Shown here piece after piece: positions 52,985 through 62,152 of a stretch of 64,000 nt of DNA (position 1 is the first letter of the stretch; the number at the start of each line of letters is the position of its first letter). Below the pieces are notes generated by a model. It did no database searches, was not told the DNA's origin, and saw only the letters and a program-made list of their open reading frames with translations. The translations under genes were made by a program, and so were the position numbers. The DNA is from Marinimicrobium sp038419845. Its GTDB lineage: Bacteria; Pseudomonadota; Gammaproteobacteria; Pseudomonadales; Cellvibrionaceae. The stretch covers positions 1 through 64,000 of the forward strand of contig NZ_JBCAQT010000002.1 in the NCBI RefSeq assembly GCF_038419845.1. Direction: 5' to 3'.

Positions 52985-53278
52985 TTACATCAGACGGTCA
53001 CTGTAGTCGGAGACCGGCTTCTTGGGGGGGGTGCTGTTCAGCGCCGATGGAATCTCGTCGATGTGGCCACCCCGGGCCAGAAAGGCGTCAATCTGCCGGG
53101 ACAGCTCATCCCGCAGCCGCTGACGGGCGGCCACACTGAAGTCCTCGAGCCGGTCTTTTTTGTGGTTGTAGGCCGCAAGATCGGAATCCGCTTCATCCGA
53201 TTCCTCCTCGACCGCCACTTCCTCATCATCGAGAACATCATCCACTTCATCGTCAGTGATGGGATATTGACTGGCCAT
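52985..53278 (-). CDS. sutA: SutA-like RNA polymerase-associated regulator
   Basis: 97 residues from ATG 53278 (GAGAGGTG upstream). The first 40 residues are extremely acidic (DDEVDDVLDDEEVAVEEE); the C-terminal half has RQRLRDELSRQIDAFLARGG followed by TPPKKPVSDYSDR. The FL-RGG...PPKKP-S-Y--R pattern matches SutA of P. aeruginosa, a small acidic protein that binds RNA polymerase and supports transcription during slow growth. The name rests on that C-terminal pattern and the acidic N-terminus. Confidence 0.72.
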   Translation of the reverse strand: MASQYPITDDEVDDVLDDEEVAVEEESDEADSDLAAYNHKKDRLEDFSVAARQRLRDELSRQIDAFLARGGHIDEIPSALNSTPPKKPVSDYSDRLM

Positions 53279-53558
53279 AGTGACACCTCTCATACCAAAA
53301 CCGTTGTTCAGGCTCGGGCGACGAGAGCCAAACCCGTGACTCCGGAATCCCCCGCTTTCACGACAGTTATAGCGCAAGGACATCACAACGTCATGACATT
53401 TTTGGGCGATTTTTAGGCTGTTTTTACCTTAGCAGCCCAAGCGGGTAAAATTTTGGTTATTAGCCTCTGGCGCTCTCAGATCGTTTGGAGATCCAGAGGG
53501 CTGTTACACTCGTAAGTCTCACAGAATTGCCACACCTACCGCCAACCGGGTCATCACT

Positions 53559-53897
53559 ATGAATACCGCTTTACTGCTTCGCCACTTCCCCGAGCTCAAG
53601 GAGCTGCCCGCCGAGCGCCAGGAGGCCATCCTGCTGGAGGCACACGATCGCGCCTACAACAGCGAGCGCAAGCTCGAGCATTGGAAGCGCAATGTCATCA
53701 GCCTGATCTGGGTGACGGCGGTGTCCCTGTTCATAGCGCTGGTGGCGGGGCCGGCGCTGTCGCTGCCGCGGGTGGCAACGGGCGCTATCATCGCGCTGGT
53801 GGTGCTACCGGCGTTCATGTACGCACGCCACCGGCAGTACCTCGGGCTGATCCGCCCGGAGGTGGAGGAATTGCTAAAAAAAACCGGCGCTCGATGA
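53559..53897 (+). CDS. small two-span membrane protein
   Basis: 112 residues. A cytoplasmic helical N-terminus (HFPELKELPAERQEAILLEAH) is followed by two membrane spans (about 47-66 and 70-87) and a charged tail. No family recognised. The stop TGA lies within the terminator hairpin (GGCGCTCGATGAGCGCC), so release takes place inside the terminator stem. Confidence 0.7.
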   Translation: MNTALLLRHFPELKELPAERQEAILLEAHDRAYNSERKLEHWKRNVISLIWVTAVSLFIALVAGPALSLPRVATGAIIALVVLPAFMYARHRQYLGLIRPEVEELLKKTGAR

Positions 53898-53909
53898 GCG
53901 CCGGTTTTT
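53876..53909. terminator. terminator overlapping the stop codon
   Basis: CCGGCGCTC and GAGCGCCGG with a GAT loop, preceded by A8 and followed by T5. Usable on both strands, so it may also serve glnK. Confidence 0.85.
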
Positions 53910-53950
53910 CGCAGTGCTGAGCGACCGGTAAACCGGCCGAAACAGCGGGC

Positions 53951-54289
53951 CTAGATGGCGTCGGGGCCAGTCTCGCCGGTACGGATACGGATGATCTCCT
54001 CCAGCGGAGTGATGAAGATCTTACCGTCGCCGATCTTACCGGTCTGAGCCGCCTTGGTGATCGCCTCAACCGCCTGTTCTACCAGGGAGTCATCCACGGC
54101 CAGCTCGACTTTCACCTTGGGCAGGAAGTCCACCACATACTCGGCACCGCGATACAGCTCGGTATGGCCTTTCTGCCGGCCAAAACCCTTGACCTCGGTG
54201 ACGGTCATGCCCTGAACCCCAACTTCGGACAGTGCGGTACGCACGTCGTCCAACTTGAATGGTTTTACTACAGCAGTAATCAGTTTCAT
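53951..54289 (-). CDS. glnK: nitrogen regulatory protein P-II (GlnK)
   Basis: 112 residues. The T-loop has Y51 (YRGAEYVVDFLPK), the uridylylation site, and the B- and C-loop motifs GKIGDGKIF and RIRTGETG for ATP/2-oxoglutarate binding are intact. Binds AmtB to block ammonium uptake when nitrogen is plentiful. Lies 180 bases behind amtB on the same strand; the usual order in enteric bacteria is glnK - amtB, so here it is reversed. Confidence 0.95.
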   Translation of the reverse strand: MKLITAVVKPFKLDDVRTALSEVGVQGMTVTEVKGFGRQKGHTELYRGAEYVVDFLPKVKVELAVDDSLVEQAVEAITKAAQTGKIGDGKIFITPLEEIIRIRTGETGPDAI

Positions 54290-54437
54290 TGTGCGTTCCT
54301 TTTAAAACAACTTATCGGTTGACGATTGACCCGGTGCGTTTGGCGGGCGATGCGGCATACCCCATAAGATACACGTTACCGCCGCTAACTTCACCTCCTG
54401 CCCGGACCCGCCACCGACAAGTGAGTGGCTTGAACAT

Positions 54438-54456
54438 CCGGGGGCGACGCCCCCGG
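54438..54456. other. hairpin between amtB and glnK
   Basis: CCGGGGGCG and CGCCCCCGG form a 9-bp stem with minimal loop, 13 bases after the amtB stop. With no T-run it may limit readthrough into glnK rather than end transcription. Confidence 0.5.
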
Positions 54457-54468
54457 CCGGGAAACTAC

Positions 54469-55737
54469 TTATTGTGAGCTGACGAATTCCGGGTAAGCTT
54501 CCATACCACATTCGGACAGGTCAACACCCTCGTACTCTTCCTCTTCGGTCACGCGGATGCCGATGACCGCCTTGAGGATACCCCAGACAATCAGACTGGC
54601 CACGAATACCCAGACGAAGATGGTCAACGCGCCGATGATCTGGCCCACAAAGGTGACACCGTCGTTGGTGAAAGGTACGGCCAACAGGCCCCACAGACCG
54701 ACCACACCGTGCACCGAGATGGCACCGACCGGATCGTCGAGCTTGAGCTTGTCCAGACCCACAATGGAGAAGACCACAATGATGCCACCGATCGCACCGA
54801 TGATGCTGGCGCCCAGCGCGCTGGGAGTCGAAGGTTCAGCGGTGATCGCCACCAGACCGGCCAGTGCACCGTTAAGCGCCATGGTCAGGTCGGCCTTGCC
54901 GAACAGGATGCGGCCCACAATCAGCGCGGCAACCAGGCCGGCCGCAGCGGCGGCGTTGGTGTTCAGGAACACCATGGCAACCGAGTTGGCATTGGCAATG
55001 TCACCCAGCTTCAGAACCGAACCGCCGTTGAAACCGAACCAGCCCATCCACAGGATGAACATGCCCAGAGTCGCCAGGGGCAGGTTGGCACCCGGAATCG
55101 CGCGCACTTCACCGTTCGGGCCATATTTGCCTTTACGGGCACCCAGCAGGAGCACACCGGCCAGAGCCGCCGCAGCACCCGCCATGTGGACGATGCCGGA
55201 GCCAGCGAAGTCAGAGAAGCCCAGCTCGCCCAGGTTGTACAGGCCAAACACGTCGGCACCGTTCCAGGTCCAGGCACCTTCCATCGGATAGATGAAGCCG
55301 GTCATAACCACTGTGAAGGCAAGAAATGCCCACAGCTTCATGCGTTCGGCCACCGCACCGGAGATGATGGACATGGCGGTCGCCACGAAGACCACCTGGA
55401 AGAAGAAGTCAGACGCGCCGGAGTAGATCGAGCCGCCTTCAAAGCCGCCCTCACGCTCCGAGAAGTCGCTCAGAGTCGACGCGACATCCACGTTCTGGAT
55501 CCCGGACAGGAAGATCCCGCCGTCGTACATGATCGCATAACCACACACCAGGTACATGATGCAGGATATGGCAAAGAGTGAGACGTTCTTGGTCAAAATC
55601 TCAGTCGTGTTTTTGGCGCGGACCAGACCCGCTTCCAGCATCGAGAAGCCCGCGGCCATCCACATGACCAGCGCCCCGCACACTAGAAAGTAAAACGTGT
55701 CGATCGCATACTGCAAATGAAAAATATTTTCTTCCAT
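54469..55737 (-). CDS. amtB: ammonium transporter
   Basis: 422 residues, 11 membrane spans, Amt/MEP/Rh family. It begins without a cleaved signal peptide (TFYFLVCGALVMWMAAGFSMLEAGLVRAKN). The family signatures are present: DFAGSGIVHMAGAAAALAGVLLLGARKGKYG with the first pore His, and the second pore His in the SVHGVVGLWG segment. The C-terminal tail contacts GlnK. A sigma-54 promoter with two NtrC-type sites lies upstream. Confidence 0.95.
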   Translation of the reverse strand: MEENIFHLQYAIDTFYFLVCGALVMWMAAGFSMLEAGLVRAKNTTEILTKNVSLFAISCIMYLVCGYAIMYDGGIFLSGIQNVDVASTLSDFSEREGGFEGGSIYSGASDFFFQVVFVATAMSIISGAVAERMKLWAFLAFTVVMTGFIYPMEGAWTWNGADVFGLYNLGELGFSDFAGSGIVHMAGAAAALAGVLLLGARKGKYGPNGEVRAIPGANLPLATLGMFILWMGWFGFNGGSVLKLGDIANANSVAMVFLNTNAAAAAGLVAALIVGRILFGKADLTMALNGALAGLVAITAEPSTPSALGASIIGAIGGIIVVFSIVGLDKLKLDDPVGAISVHGVVGLWGLLAVPFTNDGVTFVGQIIGALTIFVWVFVASLIVWGILKAVIGIRVTEEEEYEGVDLSECGMEAYPEFVSSQ

Positions 55738-55806
55738 TGCATTTTTCCCCGTCTTTATGGTTTGTGAATAAAAAGCAGATAAATTTGCCGGCCTGACCCT
55801 GGACAG

Positions 55807-55823
55807 TGCATAGAGCAGGCCAA
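55807..55823 (-). promoter_or_regulatory. sigma-54 promoter of amtB
   Basis: The minus strand reads TTGGCCTGCTCTATGCA, with GG and GC exactly ten bases apart as in GG-N10-GC, and TTGGC at -24. Start expected near 55796, about 60 bases before amtB. Confidence 0.65.
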
Positions 55824-55897
55824 CAACATAAAAACCATTTATTTCAACAAGTTACAAAAGATATTCGACGGAGAGCCTTGCTCATTTGGACGACTTG

Positions 55898-55955
55898 GCA
55901 CTATTGTGGTGCATGCACCTCGCCGGTGCGCACCAAAATTGCACCCTACTGGTGC
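55898..55955. promoter_or_regulatory. two NtrC-type enhancer sites
   Basis: GCACT-N5-GGTGC at 55898-55912 and GCACC-N5-GGTGC at 55941-55955 match the NtrC palindrome (the second exactly). They are 43 bases apart, about four helical turns, and 100-160 bases upstream of the predicted amtB start, a standard activating position. Confidence 0.65.
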
Positions 55956-56085
55956 TGTCGCCCCTTTCCACCTTAAAATACCCAGGGCACGGCGCTGAGA
56001 AGAGGGTTAAGAGGAAGGTTGCCAGGAAGGTAAAGAGACGCCACCAGTGTGTTAAGCTCACTCAAAACAGGCAGGACCCTGATTC

Positions 56086-58125
56086 ATGGAATACGACAAC
56101 GTCACCTTTATGGCTTACGTGAGCGCCGCAGTGGTTTCAGCACTGCTGACCATCACGTACGTCTACCAATACTTCAAAGAACAGAACACCGCCCTCTTCG
56201 CCCCGGCCGCCGCCGTCCATACCCTGAACCTGCTGGTGATCGTGGCGGGCATCACCCATACCTGGCCGGCCAACGACTGGGCCTTTTTTGTCGAATGCCT
56301 GCACTACGCCATCTGGACGCTCTCGATCTACCTCACGCTCAAGTCGTCGTCCTCCCAGGCCGACCTGCCCCAGAGCCTGCGCGTACTGTTCCTGCTCGGC
56401 TGGCCGATCACCCTCTTTGCCCTGATCACCAGTATCACCACTCTGGAAGTGTCATTTTCGGTCGAGGCCTGGCTGACCCTGTCTATGGCGGTAATCGGGC
56501 TGGTCAGTGTCGAGCAGCTGTTCCGCTACGCCGCCACCAATGACCGGCAGATCAAACTGCTGTGCATGAACCTGGCCGCGCTGTTCCTGTTCGACATCTA
56601 TCTGTTTACCCACGCGCTGATTTTCCAGCAGATCGACCCACTGCTCTGGCAGTCCCGGGCCGCAGTGACCATCGCCACCTGCCTGTTCATGACCCTCGGT
56701 GGCCTGCTGCTTCTGCAGCGCTCGGACCGGCCGGCCAATCTCACCCTGTCGCGCCCCATCGCCTTCTATACCACCTCGCTGATTGCGGTCGGGGTGCTGA
56801 TCACCGTGCTGGCCCTGGGCGGCTATTACGTGCGCCTGTACGGCGGCAACTGGGGTACGGTGATTTACAGCTTTGTGCTGATCGGCGCGATCCTGTTGAT
56901 CACCACCGTGTTCATCTCCACCACCATCCGCTCGCGGTTGTCGGTGCTGATCAACAAACACCTGTTCCGGCACAAGTACGACTACCGCAGCGAGTGGCTG
57001 CGCCTGATCAATTACCTGGCGCAACCGGCCGAAAGCAGCGAGGCCACCGAGCGGGCCTTTTTTGCGGTGGCCTCGGTCACCAAAACACCCGGCGGCGCCA
57101 TCTGGATTCGCAATCAGGGGTTTTATGAGCCGGTGTATCAATCCGGTCTGCCAAGCTTTATCGACCTGCCCGAAGAACCGGTGGACAGCGCCTTCTGTCA
57201 GACTTTTTTACAATCGGAGTGGGTGTTTTTCCCGGATTCAGGAGAGGACCAGGCGCTGAGCCAGTACAACGAATTCCTGCCCTCCTGGGCCTATAACATT
57301 CCGGACCTGTGGTTGCTGTTTCCGTTTATTGTGGGCGACGAACTTATCGGCTTCATGGCGCTGACCAAACCCGTGGCGGATGCCTCGCTGACCTGGGAAG
57401 ATCTGGACCTTCTGAAAACCATGGGGCGCCAGCTCGCCAGCTACCTCAAACGTCACCAGCAGGCGGAACAACTGGCCGAGGGTCGGCAGTTTGATACCTA
57501 CAACAAACTGGTGGCCTTCATCATTCACGACCTGAACAACCTGATCGCCCAACAGGCCCTGGTGGTGCGCAACGCGGAGAAACACAAAGACAACCCCGAG
57601 TTCATTGACGATGCCATCCACACCATCAGCAACTCCGTCGACCGGATGAACAACCTGCTGAAAAAGCTCCGCACCGATGGCAAAGATCTCGTCACCCGGC
57701 TCAACATTGACGAAGTTGTAAAAAAAGCCGTCGCCGAATGTTGGCGGCAAAACCCCTCGTTGACCGTTGAAACTGACGACTGTGAGCGGTACATTGAAGC
57801 AGACGAAGTTCGCCTGGTGATGACCTTCACCCATTTTATTAAAAATGCCCTGGAAGCGACTCCGGATGACGGCGAGGTTCATGTTACACTCAGATGCGAT
57901 AACCACGATGCGGTGATCACCATCGAAGACAACGGGGCCGGTATGGATTGGGACTTTATTCACAATCGACTGTTCAAGCCCTTTGAGACCACCAAGTCCG
58001 GCAAGGGAATGGGCATCGGCGTTTACCTCTCGCGTGAATACATCAACGAGTTACACGGCACACTCAATGTCATCAGCGCCGTAGGTGAAGGCACCACCGT
58101 TACCGTGACGTTACCCATCGATTAG
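56086..58125 (+). CDS. prsK: XrtA/PEP-CTERM system histidine kinase PrsK
   Basis: 679 residues. N-terminal half with eight to nine membrane spans (about 8-290), then a GAF-type sensor (about 320-460) and a kinase core: phosphoacceptor H481 in AFIIHDLNNLIAQQALV, N box HFIKNALEAT, DNGAGMDWDFI, and GKGMGIGVYLSREYI. This layout and HDLNN-type H-box are those of PrsK, which with PrsR controls exosortase-linked exopolysaccharide genes. The downstream prsR and glycosyltransferases agree. Confidence 0.92.
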   Translation: MEYDNVTFMAYVSAAVVSALLTITYVYQYFKEQNTALFAPAAAVHTLNLLVIVAGITHTWPANDWAFFVECLHYAIWTLSIYLTLKSSSSQADLPQSLRVLFLLGWPITLFALITSITTLEVSFSVEAWLTLSMAVIGLVSVEQLFRYAATNDRQIKLLCMNLAALFLFDIYLFTHALIFQQIDPLLWQSRAAVTIATCLFMTLGGLLLLQRSDRPANLTLSRPIAFYTTSLIAVGVLITVLALGGYYVRLYGGNWGTVIYSFVLIGAILLITTVFISTTIRSRLSVLINKHLFRHKYDYRSEWLRLINYLAQPAESSEATERAFFAVASVTKTPGGAIWIRNQGFYEPVYQSGLPSFIDLPEEPVDSAFCQTFLQSEWVFFPDSGEDQALSQYNEFLPSWAYNIPDLWLLFPFIVGDELIGFMALTKPVADASLTWEDLDLLKTMGRQLASYLKRHQQAEQLAEGRQFDTYNKLVAFIIHDLNNLIAQQALVVRNAEKHKDNPEFIDDAIHTISNSVDRMNNLLKKLRTDGKDLVTRLNIDEVVKKAVAECWRQNPSLTVETDDCERYIEADEVRLVMTFTHFIKNALEATPDDGEVHVTLRCDNHDAVITIEDNGAGMDWDFIHNRLFKPFETTKSGKGMGIGVYLSREYINELHGTLNVISAVGEGTTVTVTLPID

Positions 58126-58145
58126 GGCTCAGGCAAGAAGGCGAC

Positions 58146-59519
58146 ATGAGCAAAAACAACAAACACACACTACTGATTATTGAAGACGACCGCGGCCTGC
58201 AGAGTCAGCTGCGCTGGCACTTTGACGACTACGAAACCGTGTTCGCCGAGAACCGCCAGGACGCCATTGCCGCGCTGCGCCTGCACGAGTCCTCGGTCAT
58301 CATTCAGGACCTGGGGCTGCCGCCCGATCAGGACGGAGTAGATGAAGGCTTCAAGTGCATTGAAGACATCATCCGCATGTCGCCCAGCAGCAAAATCATT
58401 GTCATGACCGGCAAGACCGATCACGAGAATGCCATTCGTGCGATCGCCATGGGTGCCTACGACTATTACGAGAAACCGGTCGAACCCCAGACCCTGGACC
58501 TGATCGTCCAGCGCGCCTTCAACATCTTTGACCTGGAAGAAGAAAACCGCCGCCTCTCCCGCCTGCAGCAGACCCCGCTGGAAGGACTGGTCACCAACGA
58601 CCCCCAGATGCTCAAAATCTGCCGCATGCTGGAGAAAATCTCCCCCACCAGCGTCACCTGTACCCTGCTGGGCGAGAGCGGCACCGGCAAAGAGATCATG
58701 GCCCGCGCCATTCACCAACTGAGCCCCCGGCGCAACAACCGGTTCATCGCCATCAACTGCGCCGCCGTGCCCGAGAACCTGATCGAGAGCGAACTGTTCG
58801 GCCACGAAAAAGGCTCCTTCACCGGCGCCGGCAAGCAGAGCCTGGGCAAGGTGGAAACCGCCCACGAAGGCACTCTCTTCCTGGACGAAATCGGCGACAT
58901 GCCGCTGAACCTGCAATCCAAGCTGTTACGCTTCCTGCAGGAACGGGTCATCGAGCGGGTCGGCGGCCGGGAAGAAATCCCGGTGGACGTGCGGGTCATC
59001 TGCGCCACCAACAAGAACCTGCAGGAAATGGTCAAAGAGGGCAGCTTCCGGGAAGACCTCTACTACCGCATCTGCGAGATGGTGGTCGACATCCCGCCCC
59101 TCAGAGCCCGGCAAGGGGACAAGGTCCTGCTGGCCCGCCACTTCATGCTCAAGTTTGCCAAAGAGCACGACCAGAAGATCAAGGGCTTCACCCCCGACGC
59201 GGTCCAGGCCATCGAATGCTACCCCTGGCCCGGCAACATCCGGGAGATGGAGAACAAGATCAAACGCGCCGTGATCATGGCCGACAACAAACACATCACC
59301 CGAGACGACCTGGGGCTGGAAACCGACAGCGAAGACCTGTCCATCAACCTGCGCCAGGTCCGCCAGGAAGCCGAACGCCACGCCATCCTCCGAGCCGTGG
59401 CCATGACCGACAACAACATCTCGGCGGCGGCGAAGTTACTGGGAATTACGCGGCCGACGTTTTATGACTTGATCAAGAAGCATGACATCCCGTTGGCGAG
59501 TCATGCCAAAGCGGAATGA
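58146..59519 (+). CDS. prsR: sigma-54-dependent response regulator PrsR
   Basis: 457 residues. Receiver domain with D55 (IIQDLGLP), AAA+ domain with Walker A GESGTGKE, sigma-54 contact loop ELFGHEKGSFTGAGKQ (GAFTGA variant GSFTGA) and Walker B GTLFLDEIGDM, and a Fis-type C-terminal helix-turn-helix (NNISAAAKLLGITRPTFYDLIKK). The gene follows prsK after 20 bases. Predicted to activate sigma-54 promoters of polysaccharide and PEP-CTERM genes. No clear GG-N10-GC site was seen between it and the next gene. Confidence 0.93.
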   Translation: MSKNNKHTLLIIEDDRGLQSQLRWHFDDYETVFAENRQDAIAALRLHESSVIIQDLGLPPDQDGVDEGFKCIEDIIRMSPSSKIIVMTGKTDHENAIRAIAMGAYDYYEKPVEPQTLDLIVQRAFNIFDLEEENRRLSRLQQTPLEGLVTNDPQMLKICRMLEKISPTSVTCTLLGESGTGKEIMARAIHQLSPRRNNRFIAINCAAVPENLIESELFGHEKGSFTGAGKQSLGKVETAHEGTLFLDEIGDMPLNLQSKLLRFLQERVIERVGGREEIPVDVRVICATNKNLQEMVKEGSFREDLYYRICEMVVDIPPLRARQGDKVLLARHFMLKFAKEHDQKIKGFTPDAVQAIECYPWPGNIREMENKIKRAVIMADNKHITRDDLGLETDSEDLSINLRQVRQEAERHAILRAVAMTDNNISAAAKLLGITRPTFYDLIKKHDIPLASHAKAE

Positions 59520-59649
59520 ACCAGGCAACGTAGAAGCCAACAGCCAAAGGAATGAACAATGAATATCGCAAAGATATTTCGGCGTAATTTTACCTGACGC
59601 CAACACACAACAGAAACCTCGCTGCGATTGATAATCATGGAAACCGCAA

Positions 59650-60609
59650 ATGGCTAGCCTTATCGAAACCAACCCCCTTGTTAGCGTTATCATGCCGACG
59701 TACAACAACGCGGAACTTATTGGGGAAACCATTGACTCCGTTCGAGCCCAGACCTACCAAAACCTGGAAATAATTGTTGTTGATGACGGCTCTACCGACA
59801 ATACCGAGGAAGTGATCAAGGAACTGATGCAAACCGACACCCGGGTACACTATAAGAAAATAGCGAACTCCTATAGTCCAACAGCCAGAAACATAGGCTT
59901 CAAGATGGCGCACGGCGATTATGTCGCCTCTATTGATTCTGACGATCTTTGGCCCGCAACAAAAATCGAAATGCAGCTGGAAGCACTAAACAACAATCCC
60001 GACGCCGTGGTCGTCGGTTGTGTGCAACGTTTTACCGAAGATTCAGAGGGGAACAAAGAATTCGGGACCATCAGTTGCCCTCCCTCTCAAGCGGGAGACT
60101 ACGTCCATAACCTACTATCAATGGACCACCAGCAAATGGTGAACCTGAACACTCTCTTCGCCAAACGATCCACTATCTGTGCTGACGGCCTCTGGGATCC
60201 GGAAGTCTGGACAGCACACGACTGGGAAGTGTGGATCCGGCTTGCGAAGAAATACCCTTTTATTCATACCAACGAAGTGCTGCAACATTACCGAAAGCAT
60301 CACAGCAGTGTGACCGGTCAGCACAAATGGAAGACCGCCTTGAAATATCAGTTACTGGTGGTCGACAGGCACTCACCGAACGGGGTTAAAAATCTCTGGA
60401 AAAAGCTCTCTTACCGAAGACTGCGCTACCACTCTTACATCAGTATTCTCCTGTATGATAATCGTGTAGGTGCCGCCACCAAACTATGGTTTCGCTCCAC
60501 GTTTAGATCGAACATGCTTGTATCACTATCAGGAACCAAACTTCTGGTAGAAATCGCCGCAAAGGCTGTTCGACGTCAAGTAGAACCAGAGAATGCAAAA
60601 AATGTCTAA
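59650..60609 (+). CDS. family 2 glycosyltransferase
   Basis: 319 residues. GT-A fold: VSVIMPTYNNAELIGETIDSV, IIVVDDGSTDNTEEVI, and SIDSDDLWPATK with the metal-binding D-x-D. The C-terminal part binds acceptor and has HDWEVWIRLA. Adds a sugar in exopolysaccharide synthesis; substrate unknown. The DNA here is visibly more AT-rich than the left 59 kb, suggesting transfer. Overlaps the flippase start. Confidence 0.88.
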   Translation: MASLIETNPLVSVIMPTYNNAELIGETIDSVRAQTYQNLEIIVVDDGSTDNTEEVIKELMQTDTRVHYKKIANSYSPTARNIGFKMAHGDYVASIDSDDLWPATKIEMQLEALNNNPDAVVVGCVQRFTEDSEGNKEFGTISCPPSQAGDYVHNLLSMDHQQMVNLNTLFAKRSTICADGLWDPEVWTAHDWEVWIRLAKKYPFIHTNEVLQHYRKHHSSVTGQHKWKTALKYQLLVVDRHSPNGVKNLWKKLSYRRLRYHSYISILLYDNRVGAATKLWFRSTFRSNMLVSLSGTKLLVEIAAKAVRRQVEPENAKNV

Positions 60610-62128
60610 ATTGAGCCTAATGCTGAAAGGTTCAGCCCTGAGAACCGCTGAAGCTGTTGTAGCAATCATCGCTGGCTTTATTACGCTGCCGATGTTGCTT
60701 CACCACCTCGGTGAAGATCTTTACGGATTTTGGGTGCTGGCTGGCAGTTTTACAGGGCTTATGTATATATTCGATCTGGGCTTTGCCGCAGCCGTAACTC
60801 GCAACGTCACTCACGCCATATCCAACGCGGATCATACCAAGGCCAACAAGGTTATTAACTCCTCCCTTTTGATATACACGGGTTTATGTGCCGTTATCGT
60901 TCTGGTGGTAATACTTGTTGCGTTCTTTTATCGCCCCGATCTATCCGATGTTATCTCGGAACGCGAATTTCAGTTAGTGCTGATTTTGTTGGGACTCACA
61001 GTTGCTGCAGAATTCCCCGTCAAAGCCTTCGCGGGAGTGGCCACAGCCCACTACCGCTATGATCTCCTATCAACTTACCGCATTGCTTTAAAAGTCGCAT
61101 CCACCATAACGGTCATCACACTGTTATATCTGGGCTATCAAGTCATTGCGATAGCAACGGTTGGCCTTATTTTTGGTGCCGTAGGCAACCTGTTATTTTA
61201 CATTCTCGCAAAGGCGATTTATTCGGAGATGCGCTTATCTCGCCAATACGCCGAAAAGAAAACCATGAAGGAGTTGTTCAGTTACAGTAGCTGGGCGTTT
61301 TTGATCGATGTCAACCAGATGATCAAACAGAGAATCGATATTTTCTTTATCGGCGGTTTTATTTCGTTGGCCGCGGTTAGCGTATATTACGTTTCTGTGC
61401 GCCTGGTTGAGTATTCCAGTCAGTTATTGTTCAAAATGTTGAATATTGCCTTGCCCGTCCTCACCGATCACACGGCAAGAGCAGACAAGGTCAAGTTTCG
61501 GGACGACCTGATTCTATTCAACCGCATGAACTGCTATTGCGCCGCCATCACCATAGGCGGGTTTATCCTGTTGGGCGAACCCATATTGTACTACTGGATG
61601 GGGAGCGATTTTGACTACCAAACAGGCTACCATATTCTCCTGGTATTGCTATTTGGACGCATGAGTTCACTGGCGGCGAACGCTTTCAACACAGGGCTTC
61701 TTGCCACCAGTCAACACAAACTGACGGCAAAAATCAGCTTCTTCGAAACCTGTCTTAGCGCGCTGCTTCTGGGAATAGGGCTGCCGATTTATGAACTCGG
61801 CCCCCTATTTGCCGCCTATGCCATATCCGCTCCTTTACTGGTCGGTCGCCTCCTACTTTTGCCAATCCTCGCCGGCAAGGCGTTATCTGTGGAGAGGTTA
61901 CACTCACTGATGATAGGCTCATTCCGGCCTTTACTTTTGATACCGATGGTTTACCTTTTGGATCTGTCTCTCAATAGAGACACACCTGAGATCACCTGGA
62001 ACCTGGCGGCGACTGTTCTGGCTGCCGCCGGAATAGGGCTGGCTTTTCTCATATTTGACATGTCCGCTCGCGAGCGTGGCCTGGCCAAAAGGGTCACTCC
62101 CCGCTTTCTGATCAAACGCGAAGCTTAA
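60593..62128 (+). CDS. polysaccharide flippase (Wzx/MATE-like)
   Basis: 511 residues with about 13-14 membrane spans. Overlaps the preceding gene by 17 bases; ATG 60602 is an alternative start nine bases later. The front half (LKGSALRTAEAVVAIIAGFI) and the middle LFSYSSWAFLIDVNQMIKQRIDIFFI segment fit the oligosaccharide flippase family (Polysacc_synt type), moving lipid-linked repeat units across the inner membrane. AT-rich codon use like its neighbours. Confidence 0.82.
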   Translation: MQKMSKLSLMLKGSALRTAEAVVAIIAGFITLPMLLHHLGEDLYGFWVLAGSFTGLMYIFDLGFAAAVTRNVTHAISNADHTKANKVINSSLLIYTGLCAVIVLVVILVAFFYRPDLSDVISEREFQLVLILLGLTVAAEFPVKAFAGVATAHYRYDLLSTYRIALKVASTITVITLLYLGYQVIAIATVGLIFGAVGNLLFYILAKAIYSEMRLSRQYAEKKTMKELFSYSSWAFLIDVNQMIKQRIDIFFIGGFISLAAVSVYYVSVRLVEYSSQLLFKMLNIALPVLTDHTARADKVKFRDDLILFNRMNCYCAAITIGGFILLGEPILYYWMGSDFDYQTGYHILLVLLFGRMSSLAANAFNTGLLATSQHKLTAKISFFETCLSALLLGIGLPIYELGPLFAAYAISAPLLVGRLLLLPILAGKALSVERLHSLMIGSFRPLLLIPMVYLLDLSLNRDTPEITWNLAATVLAAAGIGLAFLIFDMSARERGLAKRVTPRFLIKREA

Positions 62129-62152
62129 TATCAGTTTTTTAAGGCTCAGAGA

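Larger units (their letters stand above)
55738..56085. other. amtB-prsK divergent regulatory region
   Basis: 348 bases. Contains the amtB sigma-54 promoter (55808-55823), two NtrC-like enhancers (55898-55955) and the unlocated prsK promoter. No gene. Confidence 0.7.

Noticed and set aside
55895..55912. Plus-strand sigma-54 promoter starting at TTGGCAC
   Set aside because: The distance from GG to GC is 14 rather than 12; the sequence is better explained as an NtrC site.
59559..59597. Twelve-codon frame before the first glycosyltransferase
   Set aside because: Too short, and it shows no conserved or leader-peptide feature.
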